Shown piece by piece: positions 1 to 6,793 of a DNA stretch of 64,000 nt. A program made the translations under genes and the position numbers. The DNA comes from Pseudoduganella buxea (lineage in GTDB: Bacteria; Pseudomonadota; Gammaproteobacteria; Burkholderiales; Burkholderiaceae_D): positions 1 through 64,000 of the forward strand of contig NZ_WNKZ01000017.1 in assembly GCF_009720835.1 (NCBI RefSeq). Reading direction: 5' to 3'. The notes under the pieces were generated by a model. That model was not told the origin of the DNA. It was given only the letters and a program-made list of their open reading frames with translations, and searched no databases. Position 1 is the stretch's first letter. Each line of letters begins with the position of its first letter.

Positions 1-161
1 GTGCGGCCACGGCCGCGGGCGGCGGCGGCCTCGGCGCCGGCATGCGCGGCCCGTTTGGCACGGGCACGCTCTGCCAAGTTTCTATCGTCTGCTGCCCGGT
101 AATAGCCACTATCTTCCGTGGACTCTTGCTTGTTTTTATCAGATTTCGAGAACAAGCCCAT
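1..161 (-). CDS. SPOR/DedD-type cell-division protein, N-terminal fragment
   Basis: The frame opens at an ATG (159-161 on the plus strand reads CAT) 12 bases after the folC stop and runs off the window after about 53 codons. The visible protein begins MGLFSKSDKNKQ, then is rich in Ala, Arg and Glu (ARAKRAAHAGAEAA). This is how cytoplasmic N-termini of DedD/SPOR-domain proteins next to folC start in Burkholderiales; the membrane helix and SPOR domain would lie outside the window. The peptidoglycan-binding role is inferred from gene order (accD-folC-dedD), because no domain is visible in the fragment. Confidence 0.6.
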   Translation of the reverse strand, partial: MGLFSKSDKNKQESTEDSGYYRAADDRNLAERARAKRAAHAGAEAAAARGRGR

Positions 162-172
162 GCGTGAATATC

Positions 173-1459
173 TCAGTGGAGTGAGGATTTGCGTGCCGCC
201 ATGACGGCGGCGACGGTCAGGAACGATCCAAAGACCACAATTCTATCATTCTCGCCCGCCCGGCTGACGGCATTTGCGAACGCCGCGGCCGGATCGTCGA
301 ACACGTTGACGGTCTTGTCATGGCTGTCGGCCTGGATCATCTGCACCTTGGCGGCCAGCTCGGAGGCGCTGGCGGCGCGGGGCGAGGCCAGGTTCGTCAG
401 GCACCAGTGGTCGACGTGCTCGGACATGGCCTTGATGACGCCGTCGATATCCTTGTCGTGCATCGAGCCGAACACGGCGAAGGTGTACGGGTGGTAGCCC
501 ATATTGCCCAGGTTCTGGTTCAGCGCGGCGGCTGCGTGGGGGTTGTGGGCCACGTCCAGGATCACGGTCGGGCGACCCGGCAGCACCTGGAAGCGTCCCG
601 GCAGCTCGACCGTGACGAGGCCGTGGCGCACGTCCTGGGCGCCCACCGGCAATTCATTGCGCAACACTTCCAGCGCGGCCAGCGCCGCCGACGCGTTCAG
701 CAGCTGGTTGGCGCCCCGCAGGCTGGGGTAGGCCAGCGAGTTGCGGCGCTGCGAACGGCCGCCGTAGTTCCACTGCTGCTTGTCGCCGGCGTAGTTGAAG
801 TCGCGGCCCATCAGCCACAGGTCCGCGCCGATGGCTTCGGCGTGGTCGATCAGCGCCTGCGGCGGCACGGGGTCGCTGCAGATGGCGGCCTTGCCGGGGC
901 GGAAGATGCCGGCCTTCTCGAAGCCGATCTGCTCGCGCGTGCCGCCCAGGTAGTCGACGTGGTCGATGTCGACACTGGTGACGATAGACACGTCGGCGTC
1001 GATGACGTTGACGGCGTCCAGGCGCCCGCCCAGGCCCACTTCCAGGATGACGACATCGAGCGCCGTGGTGGCCATCAGGTGCATGATGGCCAGGGTGGTG
1101 AACTCGAAATACGTCAGCGGCGTGTCGCCGCGCACAGCCTCGACGGCATCGAACGCCGCCACCAGCTCGGCGTCGCCCGCCAGGTCGCCGTTGATGCGGG
1201 CCCGTTCGTTGAAGTCGAGGAAGTGGGGCTTGATGTACAGGCCTACCTTGTAGCCGGCCCGCAGCAGGATCGATTCCAGCATGGCACAGGTGGAACCCTT
1301 GCCGTTGGTGCCGGCCACCATGATGACGGGACAGGCGAATTGCAGCGCCAGGCGTTCCTTGACGGCGCGCACGCGGTCCAGGCCCATGTTGATGACGGTT
1401 TCGGCGTGGCGCGATTCGAGCAGCGCCAGCCAGGCTGGCAGGGTGGTGGGAGTGGACAT
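173..1459 (-). CDS. folC: Bifunctional folylpolyglutamate synthase/dihydrofolate synthase
   Basis: A 428-residue Mur-ligase-type enzyme that adds glutamate to dihydropteroate and to reduced folates in the cytoplasm. The ATP-binding loop AGTNGKGST lies near residue 50, and the family motif EVGLGGRLDAVNV lies near residue 140. An HNPHA segment near residue 305 marks the C-terminal Rossmann-like domain. Length is normal for FolC. It sits directly downstream of accD and upstream of a dedD-like gene, the usual order in beta- and gammaproteobacteria. The start at 1459 gives MSTPTTLPAWL, a typical FolC beginning. Nothing unusual is seen. Confidence 0.95.
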   Translation of the reverse strand: MSTPTTLPAWLALLESRHAETVINMGLDRVRAVKERLALQFACPVIMVAGTNGKGSTCAMLESILLRAGYKVGLYIKPHFLDFNERARINGDLAGDAELVAAFDAVEAVRGDTPLTYFEFTTLAIMHLMATTALDVVILEVGLGGRLDAVNVIDADVSIVTSVDIDHVDYLGGTREQIGFEKAGIFRPGKAAICSDPVPPQALIDHAEAIGADLWLMGRDFNYAGDKQQWNYGGRSQRRNSLAYPSLRGANQLLNASAALAALEVLRNELPVGAQDVRHGLVTVELPGRFQVLPGRPTVILDVAHNPHAAAALNQNLGNMGYHPYTFAVFGSMHDKDIDGVIKAMSEHVDHWCLTNLASPRAASASELAAKVQMIQADSHDKTVNVFDDPAAAFANAVSRAGENDRIVVFGSFLTVAAVMAARKSSLH

Positions 1460-1532
1460 GCTGGGGTTCTTCGGATTCAGGAAGGCGCAATTTTAGCGCG
1501 CCAATGGGGTGGGCGTCAGCGGCGGACATGAC

Positions 1533-1555
1533 AACGGGGCCATGACGGCCCCGTT
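1533..1555. terminator. Hairpin between accD and folC
   Basis: AACGGGGCC and GGCCCCGTT pair as a perfect 9-bp stem around ATGAC, 21 bases past the accD stop. There is no long T-run on either strand, so it may only attenuate accD transcription or stabilise the mRNA end rather than terminate fully. Confidence 0.45.
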
Positions 1556-1575
1556 TCGTGCAGCAGTGCCGTGGC

Positions 1576-2448
1576 TTACGCCAGCACTTCGACGGCCTGG
1601 TTCTGCAGTAGCGCCAGCAGGCGGGCAATTTCTTCGCGCATCTTGCGGCGGTCGACGATCATGTCGATGGCGCCCTTGGTCAGCAGGAACTCGGACCGCT
1701 GGAAGCCTTCCGGCAGCTTCTCGCGCACCGTGTTCTCGATGACGCGGGGACCGGCAAAGCCGATCAGCGCCTTCGGCTCGGCCATCACGACGTCGCCCAT
1801 GAAGGCGAACGAGGCGGACACGCCGCCCATCGTCGGGTCGGTCAGCACGCTGATAAACGGCAGTTTCTTTTCCGACAACTTGGTCAGCATCGACGTCGTC
1901 TTTGCCATCTGCATCAGCGACAGCAGGCCTTCCTGCATGCGCGCACCGCCCGTGGCGGTGATGCAAATGAACGGCACCTTCTGCTCGATGGCGACCTGGG
2001 CCGCGCGGGCGAAGCGTTCGCCGACGACGGAGCCCATCGAGCCGCCCATGAATTCGAATTCGAAGCACGCCACGACAACGGGCAGGCTCATGATGGAACC
2101 GCCCAGGCACACCATCGCATCGGTCTCGCCGGTGGCTTCCATGGCCTGCTTCAGGCGGTCCGGGTATTTCTTGCTGTCCTTGAACTTCAAGGTATCGACG
2201 GGCAGGCTTTCCTGGCCGATTTCATACCGGCCGCCGGCGTCCAGCAGCGCATCGAGGCGCTCGCGGGCGCGGATGCGCATGTGATGGTCGCACTTGGGGC
2301 AGACGTGCAGGTTCGATTCCAGATCGGTACGGTACAGGACGGCCTCGCAGGAGGGGCACTTGACCCACAGGCCTTCGGGCATCGTCTTGCGGGCGGCGGC
2401 GTCCGAGCGCTGAATGCGCGGTGGCAGCAGTTTTTCCAACCAGCTCAT
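1576..2448 (-). CDS. accD: Acetyl-CoA carboxylase carboxyltransferase subunit beta
   Basis: A 290-residue protein that forms the carboxyltransferase half of acetyl-CoA carboxylase with AccA and makes malonyl-CoA for fatty acid synthesis. The N-terminal zinc ribbon is complete, with Cys 31, 34, 50 and 53 (CPSC and CPKC). The crotonase-fold carboxyltransferase domain follows, with the oxyanion region [10 protein letters not shown] and GGARMQEG. The start at 2448 ([13 protein letters not shown]) is chosen because it matches the family N-terminus and has AGGAG about 7 bases upstream; the frame is open 29 codons further but without support. Confidence 0.97.
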   Translation of the reverse strand: MSWLEKLLPPRIQRSDAAARKTMPEGLWVKCPSCEAVLYRTDLESNLHVCPKCDHHMRIRARERLDALLDAGGRYEIGQESLPVDTLKFKDSKKYPDRLKQAMEATGETDAMVCLGGSIMSLPVVVACFEFEFMGGSMGSVVGERFARAAQVAIEQKVPFICITATGGARMQEGLLSLMQMAKTTSMLTKLSEKKLPFISVLTDPTMGGVSASFAFMGDVVMAEPKALIGFAGPRVIENTVREKLPEGFQRSEFLLTKGAIDMIVDRRKMREEIARLLALLQNQAVEVLA

Positions 2449-2588
2449 ATTTTCTCCTGTTGCTCTGACTGAGGGGCGAAGTGTAGCCGCAAAAACCGAC
2501 CGTGTCGAACATTCAACTTTGCCAACTTTGCGCACGACCGTGTGATTTTATGCGGTCCGCGGGGCTGGACGACGATGCGGATCAGCTT

Positions 2589-2692
2589 GTGTCCGCTGTG
2601 GGCGGAGCAAGGAATTCGATGAGCGCAGCGCTTCGCCTGCGCAGCGGGACTGACATGCATGGCAGTCCTCCTTCCAGCCCCGACACGGGCAC
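2589..2692. repeat. Long form of the palindromic repeat, with a ~75-nt insert at its centre
   Basis: The outer arms (GTGTCCGCTGTGGG and CCCCGACACGGGCAC) match the short units, but the centre is replaced by about 75 nt (roughly 2603-2676). The insert holds its own hairpin, GCGCAG/CTGCGC around CGCTTCGC at about 2624-2643. The reverse complement of 10161-10232 matches the insert at roughly 85 percent by eye, and that copy sits at the same point in another copy of the palindrome. Confidence 0.75.
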
Positions 2693-2721
2693 GAGCTCAT
2701 GCGTTGCAATTGGCCGAGGCC

Positions 2722-2756
2722 GTGTCTACTGTGGGGTCAGACCCCGACATAGACAC
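2722..2756. repeat. Short palindromic repeat unit, centre GGGGTCAGACCCC
   Basis: A 35-bp imperfect palindrome bounded by GTGTCTA and TAGACAC with centre GGGGTCAGACCCC. It is flanked by gaggcc on the left and cgagctcatgcg on the right, flanks shared with the neighbouring units. Confidence 0.85.
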
Positions 2757-2770
2757 GAGCTCATGCGTTG

Positions 2771-2805
2771 CTGTCTACTGTGGGGTCAGACCCCGACATA
2801 GACAC
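2771..2805. repeat. Short palindromic repeat unit, second direct copy
   Basis: Essentially identical to the unit at 2722-2756, including the right flank cgagctcatgcg. It therefore looks like a recent tandem duplication with a period of about 49 bp. Confidence 0.85.
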
Positions 2806-2834
2806 GAGCTCATGCGTTGCGAACGGTCGAGGCC

Positions 2835-2869
2835 GTGTCCTTGTCGGGGTCTGACCCCAAGGTGGACAC
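2835..2869. repeat. Short palindromic repeat unit, inverted orientation
   Basis: Bounded by GTGTCC and GGACAC with centre GGGGTCTGACCCC, the reverse complement of the centre in the two preceding units. It ends 44 bases before the trpA stop codon. Confidence 0.85.
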
Positions 2870-2912
2870 GAGCTCATGCGTTATAAACGGCCAGGGGCGA
2901 ACGGCCAGGGGC

Positions 2913-3710
2913 CTACTCGTCCAGCGCCTGGCGGATGCCGGCGACGAAGGCTTGCACTGCGGCGGGCGCCTGGTCCGGCGGGCTGGCTTCGATTTCCTGG
3001 ATGACGCGGCTGCCGATGACGACGGCGTCGGCCACCTTCGCCACCGCCTTGGCCGTGGCGCCGTCGCGGATGCCGAAGCCCACGCCGATGGGCAGGCTGA
3101 CATGCTGGCGGATGGCGGCAATGCGCTCGGCCACCTGGGCCGTGTCGATATTGCCGGCCCCGGTAACGCCCTTGAGCGACACGTAATACGAGAAGCCGCT
3201 GCCCACTTTCGCCACCTGGGCGATGCGCTGCTCGGTGGACGTGGGTGCCAGCAGGAAGATCAGGTCCAGGTCGGCCGCGCGCATCTTGGCGGCGAATTCC
3301 TCGCACTCTTCCGGCGGGTAGTCGACGACGATGGCACCGTCGGCGCCGGCATCGCGCGAGGCGGCGATAAAGGCGTCGGCGCCAATGCGTTCGATCGGGT
3401 TGGCGTAGCCCATCAGCACGACAGGCGTGTGCTGGTTCGTCTGGCGAAACTCCTTGACGAACTCGAACACGTGGCGGATGCCCACGCCCTGCGCGAGTGC
3501 GCGCTCACATGCGCGCTGGATGACGGGGCCTTCGGCCATCGGGTCGGAAAACGGCACGCCCAGCTCCAGCACGTCGGCGCCGCCCGCCACGAGGGCATGC
3601 AGCAGCGCGACGGTATGGCCGGGCGACGGGTCGCCGGCCGTGATGAAGGTGACCAGGCCGGTCTTGTTCTGTTCTTTCAGTGCTGCGAAGGTTTGGGCAA
3701 TTCTGGACAT
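2913..3710 (-). CDS. trpA: Tryptophan synthase alpha chain
   Basis: A 265-residue TIM-barrel enzyme that splits indole-3-glycerol phosphate and channels indole to TrpB. Glu49 is present in ADVLELG and the GVPFSDPM loop follows. The position aligned with the catalytic Asp60 of the E. coli enzyme is Glu here (PMAEGP; codon at 3531-3533 reads GAA). The phosphate-binding GFGIRDG and VVIGS segments are intact and length is normal. It lies 159 bases after trpB on the same strand, the gap holding two hairpins. The start gives [14 protein letters not shown], typical for the family. Confidence 0.96.
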   Translation of the reverse strand: MSRIAQTFAALKEQNKTGLVTFITAGDPSPGHTVALLHALVAGGADVLELGVPFSDPMAEGPVIQRACERALAQGVGIRHVFEFVKEFRQTNQHTPVVLMGYANPIERIGADAFIAASRDAGADGAIVVDYPPEECEEFAAKMRAADLDLIFLLAPTSTEQRIAQVAKVGSGFSYYVSLKGVTGAGNIDTAQVAERIAAIRQHVSLPIGVGFGIRDGATAKAVAKVADAVVIGSRVIQEIEASPPDQAPAAVQAFVAGIRQALDE

Positions 3711-3782
3711 GTTTTTTCTCGGAAAATATTTTTCATGAACGGGGCAAGCCGCCGGCTCCAGCCGACGGAATGCAGGTGTCTG

Positions 3783-3806
3783 GATTCAGGTGGCTGCCAC
3801 CGAATC
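3783..3806. repeat. Inverted-repeat hairpin in the trpB-trpA gap, copy 1
   Basis: GATTC-A-GGTGG pairs with CCACC-GAATC around CTG, leaving one bulged A. It lies 73 bases upstream of the trpA start, so it would form in the trpBA transcript. Copy 2 follows 42 bases later. Confidence 0.7.
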
Positions 3807-3824
3807 AGGCCGCCGCGCGCCCTT

Positions 3825-3848
3825 GATTCAGGTGGGTGACACCGAATT
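3825..3848. repeat. Inverted-repeat hairpin in the trpB-trpA gap, copy 2
   Basis: GATTCAGGTG pairs with CACCGAATT. It differs from copy 1 at three positions over 24 bases. A related string (CAGGT..TGACACCGAAT) occurs at about 38390-38407, so this is a dispersed element and not specific to trp. Confidence 0.65.
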
Positions 3849-3869
3849 GGCCGGCAGTGCGGCCTGGGG

Positions 3870-5114
3870 TCAGCCGAAATCCAGCCCCATCCGTTCGGCC
3901 ACCGTATGCATGTCCTTGTCACCGCGGCCGGACAGGTTGGCCAGCACGATCTTGTCCTTCGGCAGCGTGGCGGCCAGCTTGCTGGCGTAGGCCAGCGCGT
4001 GCGACGATTCCAGCGCGGGAATGATGCCTTCGATATGGCAGCAGTCGTGGAAGGCCTGCAGCGCTTCCTCGTCCGTGACGGAGACGTACTGGGCGCGGCC
4101 GCTGTCCTTCAGCCACGCGTGTTCCGGGCCCACGCCGGGGTAGTCCAGGCCGGCCGAGACGGAGTGCGTCTCGATGATCTGCCCGTCCTCGCTTTGCAGC
4201 AGGTAGGTGCGGTTGCCGTGCAGGACGCCCGGATAGCCCTTCGTCAGCGACGCCGCATGCTTGCCCGAGTCCAGACCCTCCCCCGCCGCTTCCACGCCGA
4301 TCAGCTGGGTGTCCTTCTGGTCGATATACGGGTAGAAGATGCCCATCGCGTTCGAGCCGCCGCCGATGCAGGCCAGCACGTAGTCGGGCTGGCGGCCCGT
4401 CATCTCCGGCATCTGCACCAGGCATTCCTCGCCGATCACGGACTGGAAGTCGCGCACCAGCATCGGGTAAGGGTGCGGGCCGGCCACGGTGCCGATGATG
4501 TAGAAGGTGTTCTCGATATTCGTCACCCAGTCGCGCATGGCTTCATTCAACGCATCCTTCAGGGTCTTCGAGCCGGATTCGACGGGCACGACGGTGGCGC
4601 CCAGCAGCTTCATCCGGTAGACGTTCTGGGCCTGGCGCTTGACGTCCTCGCTGCCCATGTAGACGACGCATTCCAGGCCGAAGCGGGCGCAGATGGTGGC
4701 CGTGGCGACGCCGTGCTGGCCGGCGCCCGTCTCGGCGATGATACGGGGCTTGCCCATGCGCTTGGCCAGGAGGGCCTGGCCGATGACGTTGTTGATCTTG
4801 TGCGCGCCCGTGTGGTTCAGGTCTTCGCGCTTGTAGTAGATCTGGGCGCCGCCGGCCAGCTCGGACGTGCGGCGGGCGTGGTAGATGGGCGAAGGACGGC
4901 CGACGAAGTGCTTCAGCTCGTAGCGGAATTCTTCCAGGAACTCCGGGTCCTTGCTGTAGCGGGCGTAGGCTTCGTTCAGCTCGGCCAGGGCATAGGTCAG
5001 GGTCTCGGCGACGAAGGAGCCGCCATACGGGCCGAAGTGGCCGGACGGGTCGGGGAACTGGTAGTCGGTGGCGTGGAACAGGGCGGCGGCGCCGTTATCG
5101 ATCGTGGTTTTCAT
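3870..5114 (-). CDS. trpB: Tryptophan synthase beta chain
   Basis: A 414-residue PLP enzyme that condenses indole with serine to give tryptophan. The PLP lysine is in HTGAHKINN (about residue 99), and the PLP-phosphate loop GGGSNAMG and C-terminal SGRGDKD are present. The N-terminus contains the family string [11 protein letters not shown]. It follows trpF by 66 bases, giving the order trpF-trpB-trpA on one strand. Many betaproteobacteria carry a DNA methyltransferase gene between trpB and trpA; here that place holds only hairpins. No trp leader peptide or attenuator was found. Confidence 0.97.
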   Translation of the reverse strand: MKTTIDNGAAALFHATDYQFPDPSGHFGPYGGSFVAETLTYALAELNEAYARYSKDPEFLEEFRYELKHFVGRPSPIYHARRTSELAGGAQIYYKREDLNHTGAHKINNVIGQALLAKRMGKPRIIAETGAGQHGVATATICARFGLECVVYMGSEDVKRQAQNVYRMKLLGATVVPVESGSKTLKDALNEAMRDWVTNIENTFYIIGTVAGPHPYPMLVRDFQSVIGEECLVQMPEMTGRQPDYVLACIGGGSNAMGIFYPYIDQKDTQLIGVEAAGEGLDSGKHAASLTKGYPGVLHGNRTYLLQSEDGQIIETHSVSAGLDYPGVGPEHAWLKDSGRAQYVSVTDEEALQAFHDCCHIEGIIPALESSHALAYASKLAATLPKDKIVLANLSGRGDKDMHTVAERMGLDFG

Positions 5115-5180
5115 GGAGGTTCTCTTTGCATTGACCTCGGCCAGCCGATCGGTGCCGCGATGCGGCGCAAACGGGGTCGG

Positions 5181-5861
5181 CTAGTCGGAGGCCGCGTTGG
5201 GTTCAACGGAATCGGCGGAGCGGACGGCCGCGACGAATTGCGCGATCAGCCCGGCATCCTTGATGCCCTTGGCCGCTTCGACGCCACTGCTGACGTCAAC
5301 CGCGCAAGGGCGCACGCTGGCCACGGCGCCAGTCGCGTTGTGTACGCTCAAGCCACCACTCAAAACGGCCCGATGCGCGAGATCTTTTGGAATGAGAGAC
5401 CAATCAAAAACCTTTCCTGCGCCGCCATAGGCCTCGACATGGGTGTCGAACAGAAGACCCGAAAACAGCCTCGAGGAGGCGCGGCATTGTGTCTCGTATT
5501 CTAGCAGCTCGTGGGCCGCCGTGTCCCCTTTCACGCGGAACACGGACAGCCACGGCCGGTTCACGGCCGCCGCCGCCGCCGCCCGCTGGGCCACCGTTTC
5601 GTCGCCGTGGAACTGCAGCAGGCCGACGGGCGCCACCGCCACCGTGGCGGCGACCTCCTCGCTCGATGCGTTGACGAACAGCCCGACGGCCGTGACGAAG
5701 GGCGGCAGCAGCGCGATCAGCTCGGCCGCACGCTGGGGCGTCACATGGCGCGGGCTTTTCGGGTAGAACACGAAGCCGACCGCGTCCGCGCCGGCAGCCA
5801 CGGCGGCGTGGACGTCCTGTTCGCGGGTCAGGCCGCAGATCTTGATGCGTGTGCGCTGCAT
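5181..5861 (-). CDS. trpF: Phosphoribosylanthranilate isomerase
   Basis: A 226-residue TIM-barrel isomerase converting phosphoribosylanthranilate to CdRP in tryptophan synthesis. The catalytic Cys lies in KICGLTREQD and the general acid Asp in DTHVEAYGG. The segments FVFYPKSPRHV and VDVSSGVE are typical. The start at 5861 (MQRTRIKICG) is chosen because the open frame upstream overlaps truA and has no homology. The gene begins 22 bases after the truA stop and is probably cotranscribed with truA and trpBA. Relative to its neighbours the C-terminus is Ser/Glu-rich but not abnormal. Confidence 0.95.
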   Translation of the reverse strand: MQRTRIKICGLTREQDVHAAVAAGADAVGFVFYPKSPRHVTPQRAAELIALLPPFVTAVGLFVNASSEEVAATVAVAPVGLLQFHGDETVAQRAAAAAAVNRPWLSVFRVKGDTAAHELLEYETQCRASSRLFSGLLFDTHVEAYGGAGKVFDWSLIPKDLAHRAVLSGGLSVHNATGAVASVRPCAVDVSSGVEAAKGIKDAGLIAQFVAAVRSADSVEPNAASD

Positions 5862-5883
5862 GGTGTCCCTTGTGTTGGCGAGC

Positions 5884-6708
5884 TCAGAAGGCCGGCAGGA
5901 TGCGGGGCGACTCCTGCGGCAGGTTCCAGCGTGGATCGTATTCGATATTGGCCAGGTACAGGCCGTCCGGCATGAAGGTTGGCGCGGCAACGGTGCGGTC
6001 GCGCCCCGCCAGCAGCTGGCCGACCCAGTCCGTCGGCTGCCGGCCCTGCCCCACGTAGACCAGCGCGCCCACCAGGTTGCGCACCATGTGGTGCAGGAAG
6101 GCGCTGGCGCGCAGGGTGAACAGGATCATGTCGCCGTGCCGTTCGATATCGATCCCGTACATGGCCTTGACGGGCGTTTTCGCCTGGCAGCCGGAGGCGC
6201 GGAAGGCGGAGAAATCGTGGGTGCCGATCAGTGGCACGACGGCCGCGCGCATGCGCTCGACGTCCAGCGGGCGGTGGCAGAAACCGGCCCGGCCGGCCAG
6301 CAGGGGCGCGCGCACGGCGTTGTTGTACAGCAGGTAGTGATAGGTGCGCGAACGGGCCGAGAAGCGGGCGTGGAAGTCGGCCTCGGCGTCGAACTCGGCG
6401 TCGCCATAGGCCACCACTTCATGCAGCTCGCGGGCCCAGCGCACGCCGATCGAATCGGGCAGGAAGGCGTTGATGCCGCGCACCCAGGCATGGGATTCGC
6501 GGTGCAGGTCCGTATCGAAATGCACGACCTGCCCCAGCGCGTGCACGCCGGCATCGGTGCGCCCGGCACAGGTGGTGCCGATGCGCACGCAGGCGAATTG
6601 TTCGATTGCCCTTTCCAGCTTGTCCTGCACGGTCTGCCCGTGCGGCTGCACCTGGTAGCCCTGCCAGTCGGTGCCGTTGTACTGGATGCCCAATGCGATG
6701 CGTTTCAA
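5884..6708 (-). CDS. truA: tRNA pseudouridine(38-40) synthase
   Basis: A 274-residue enzyme that isomerises uridines 38-40 in the anticodon arm. The catalytic Asp is in [34 protein letters not shown] is a typical TruA N-terminus and, with no ATG in frame nearby, the likely start is TTG at 6708; another TTG at 6750 is open but would add 14 residues without homology. The C-terminal [17 protein letters not shown] motif is present. It sits between fimV and trpF on the same strand, the usual arrangement in gammaproteobacteria and betaproteobacteria. Confidence 0.93.
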   Translation of the reverse strand: MKRIALGIQYNGTDWQGYQVQPHGQTVQDKLERAIEQFACVRIGTTCAGRTDAGVHALGQVVHFDTDLHRESHAWVRGINAFLPDSIGVRWARELHEVVAYGDAEFDAEADFHARFSARSRTYHYLLYNNAVRAPLLAGRAGFCHRPLDVERMRAAVVPLIGTHDFSAFRASGCQAKTPVKAMYGIDIERHGDMILFTLRASAFLHHMVRNLVGALVYVGQGRQPTDWVGQLLAGRDRTVAAPTFMPDGLYLANIEYDPRWNLPQESPRILPAF

Positions 6709-6793
6709 TGCCTGCTCTTTGACCTCGGTTGCGGAGCCGGCATTATACAAGTTTCATGCAGGCAGTTCCTTCAGGGCGCCGGCCCGGAAGGCC

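Larger units (their letters stand above)
2449..2912. other. 464-base gap between accD and trpA carrying palindromic repeats
   Basis: No plausible gene is seen. The accD-proximal part (2449-2588) holds the accD ribosome binding site and probably its promoter. From 2589 to 2880 the gap is filled by four palindromic units of one family, three short and one long, each followed by the common tail cacgagctcatgcg. They are listed separately. Confidence 0.8.

Noticed and set aside
2589..2880. Possible CRISPR array in the accD-trpA gap
   Set aside because: Units differ in length and orientation, spacers are not unique and of even size, and no cas gene is present. It is a palindromic repeat cluster.
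5115..5180. Search for a trp attenuator or leader peptide, and for leu leader or lysine riboswitch upstream of leuC and dapA
   Set aside because: No Trp- or Leu-rich short frame followed by alternative hairpins was found, and the dapA upstream gap is too short for a lysine riboswitch.
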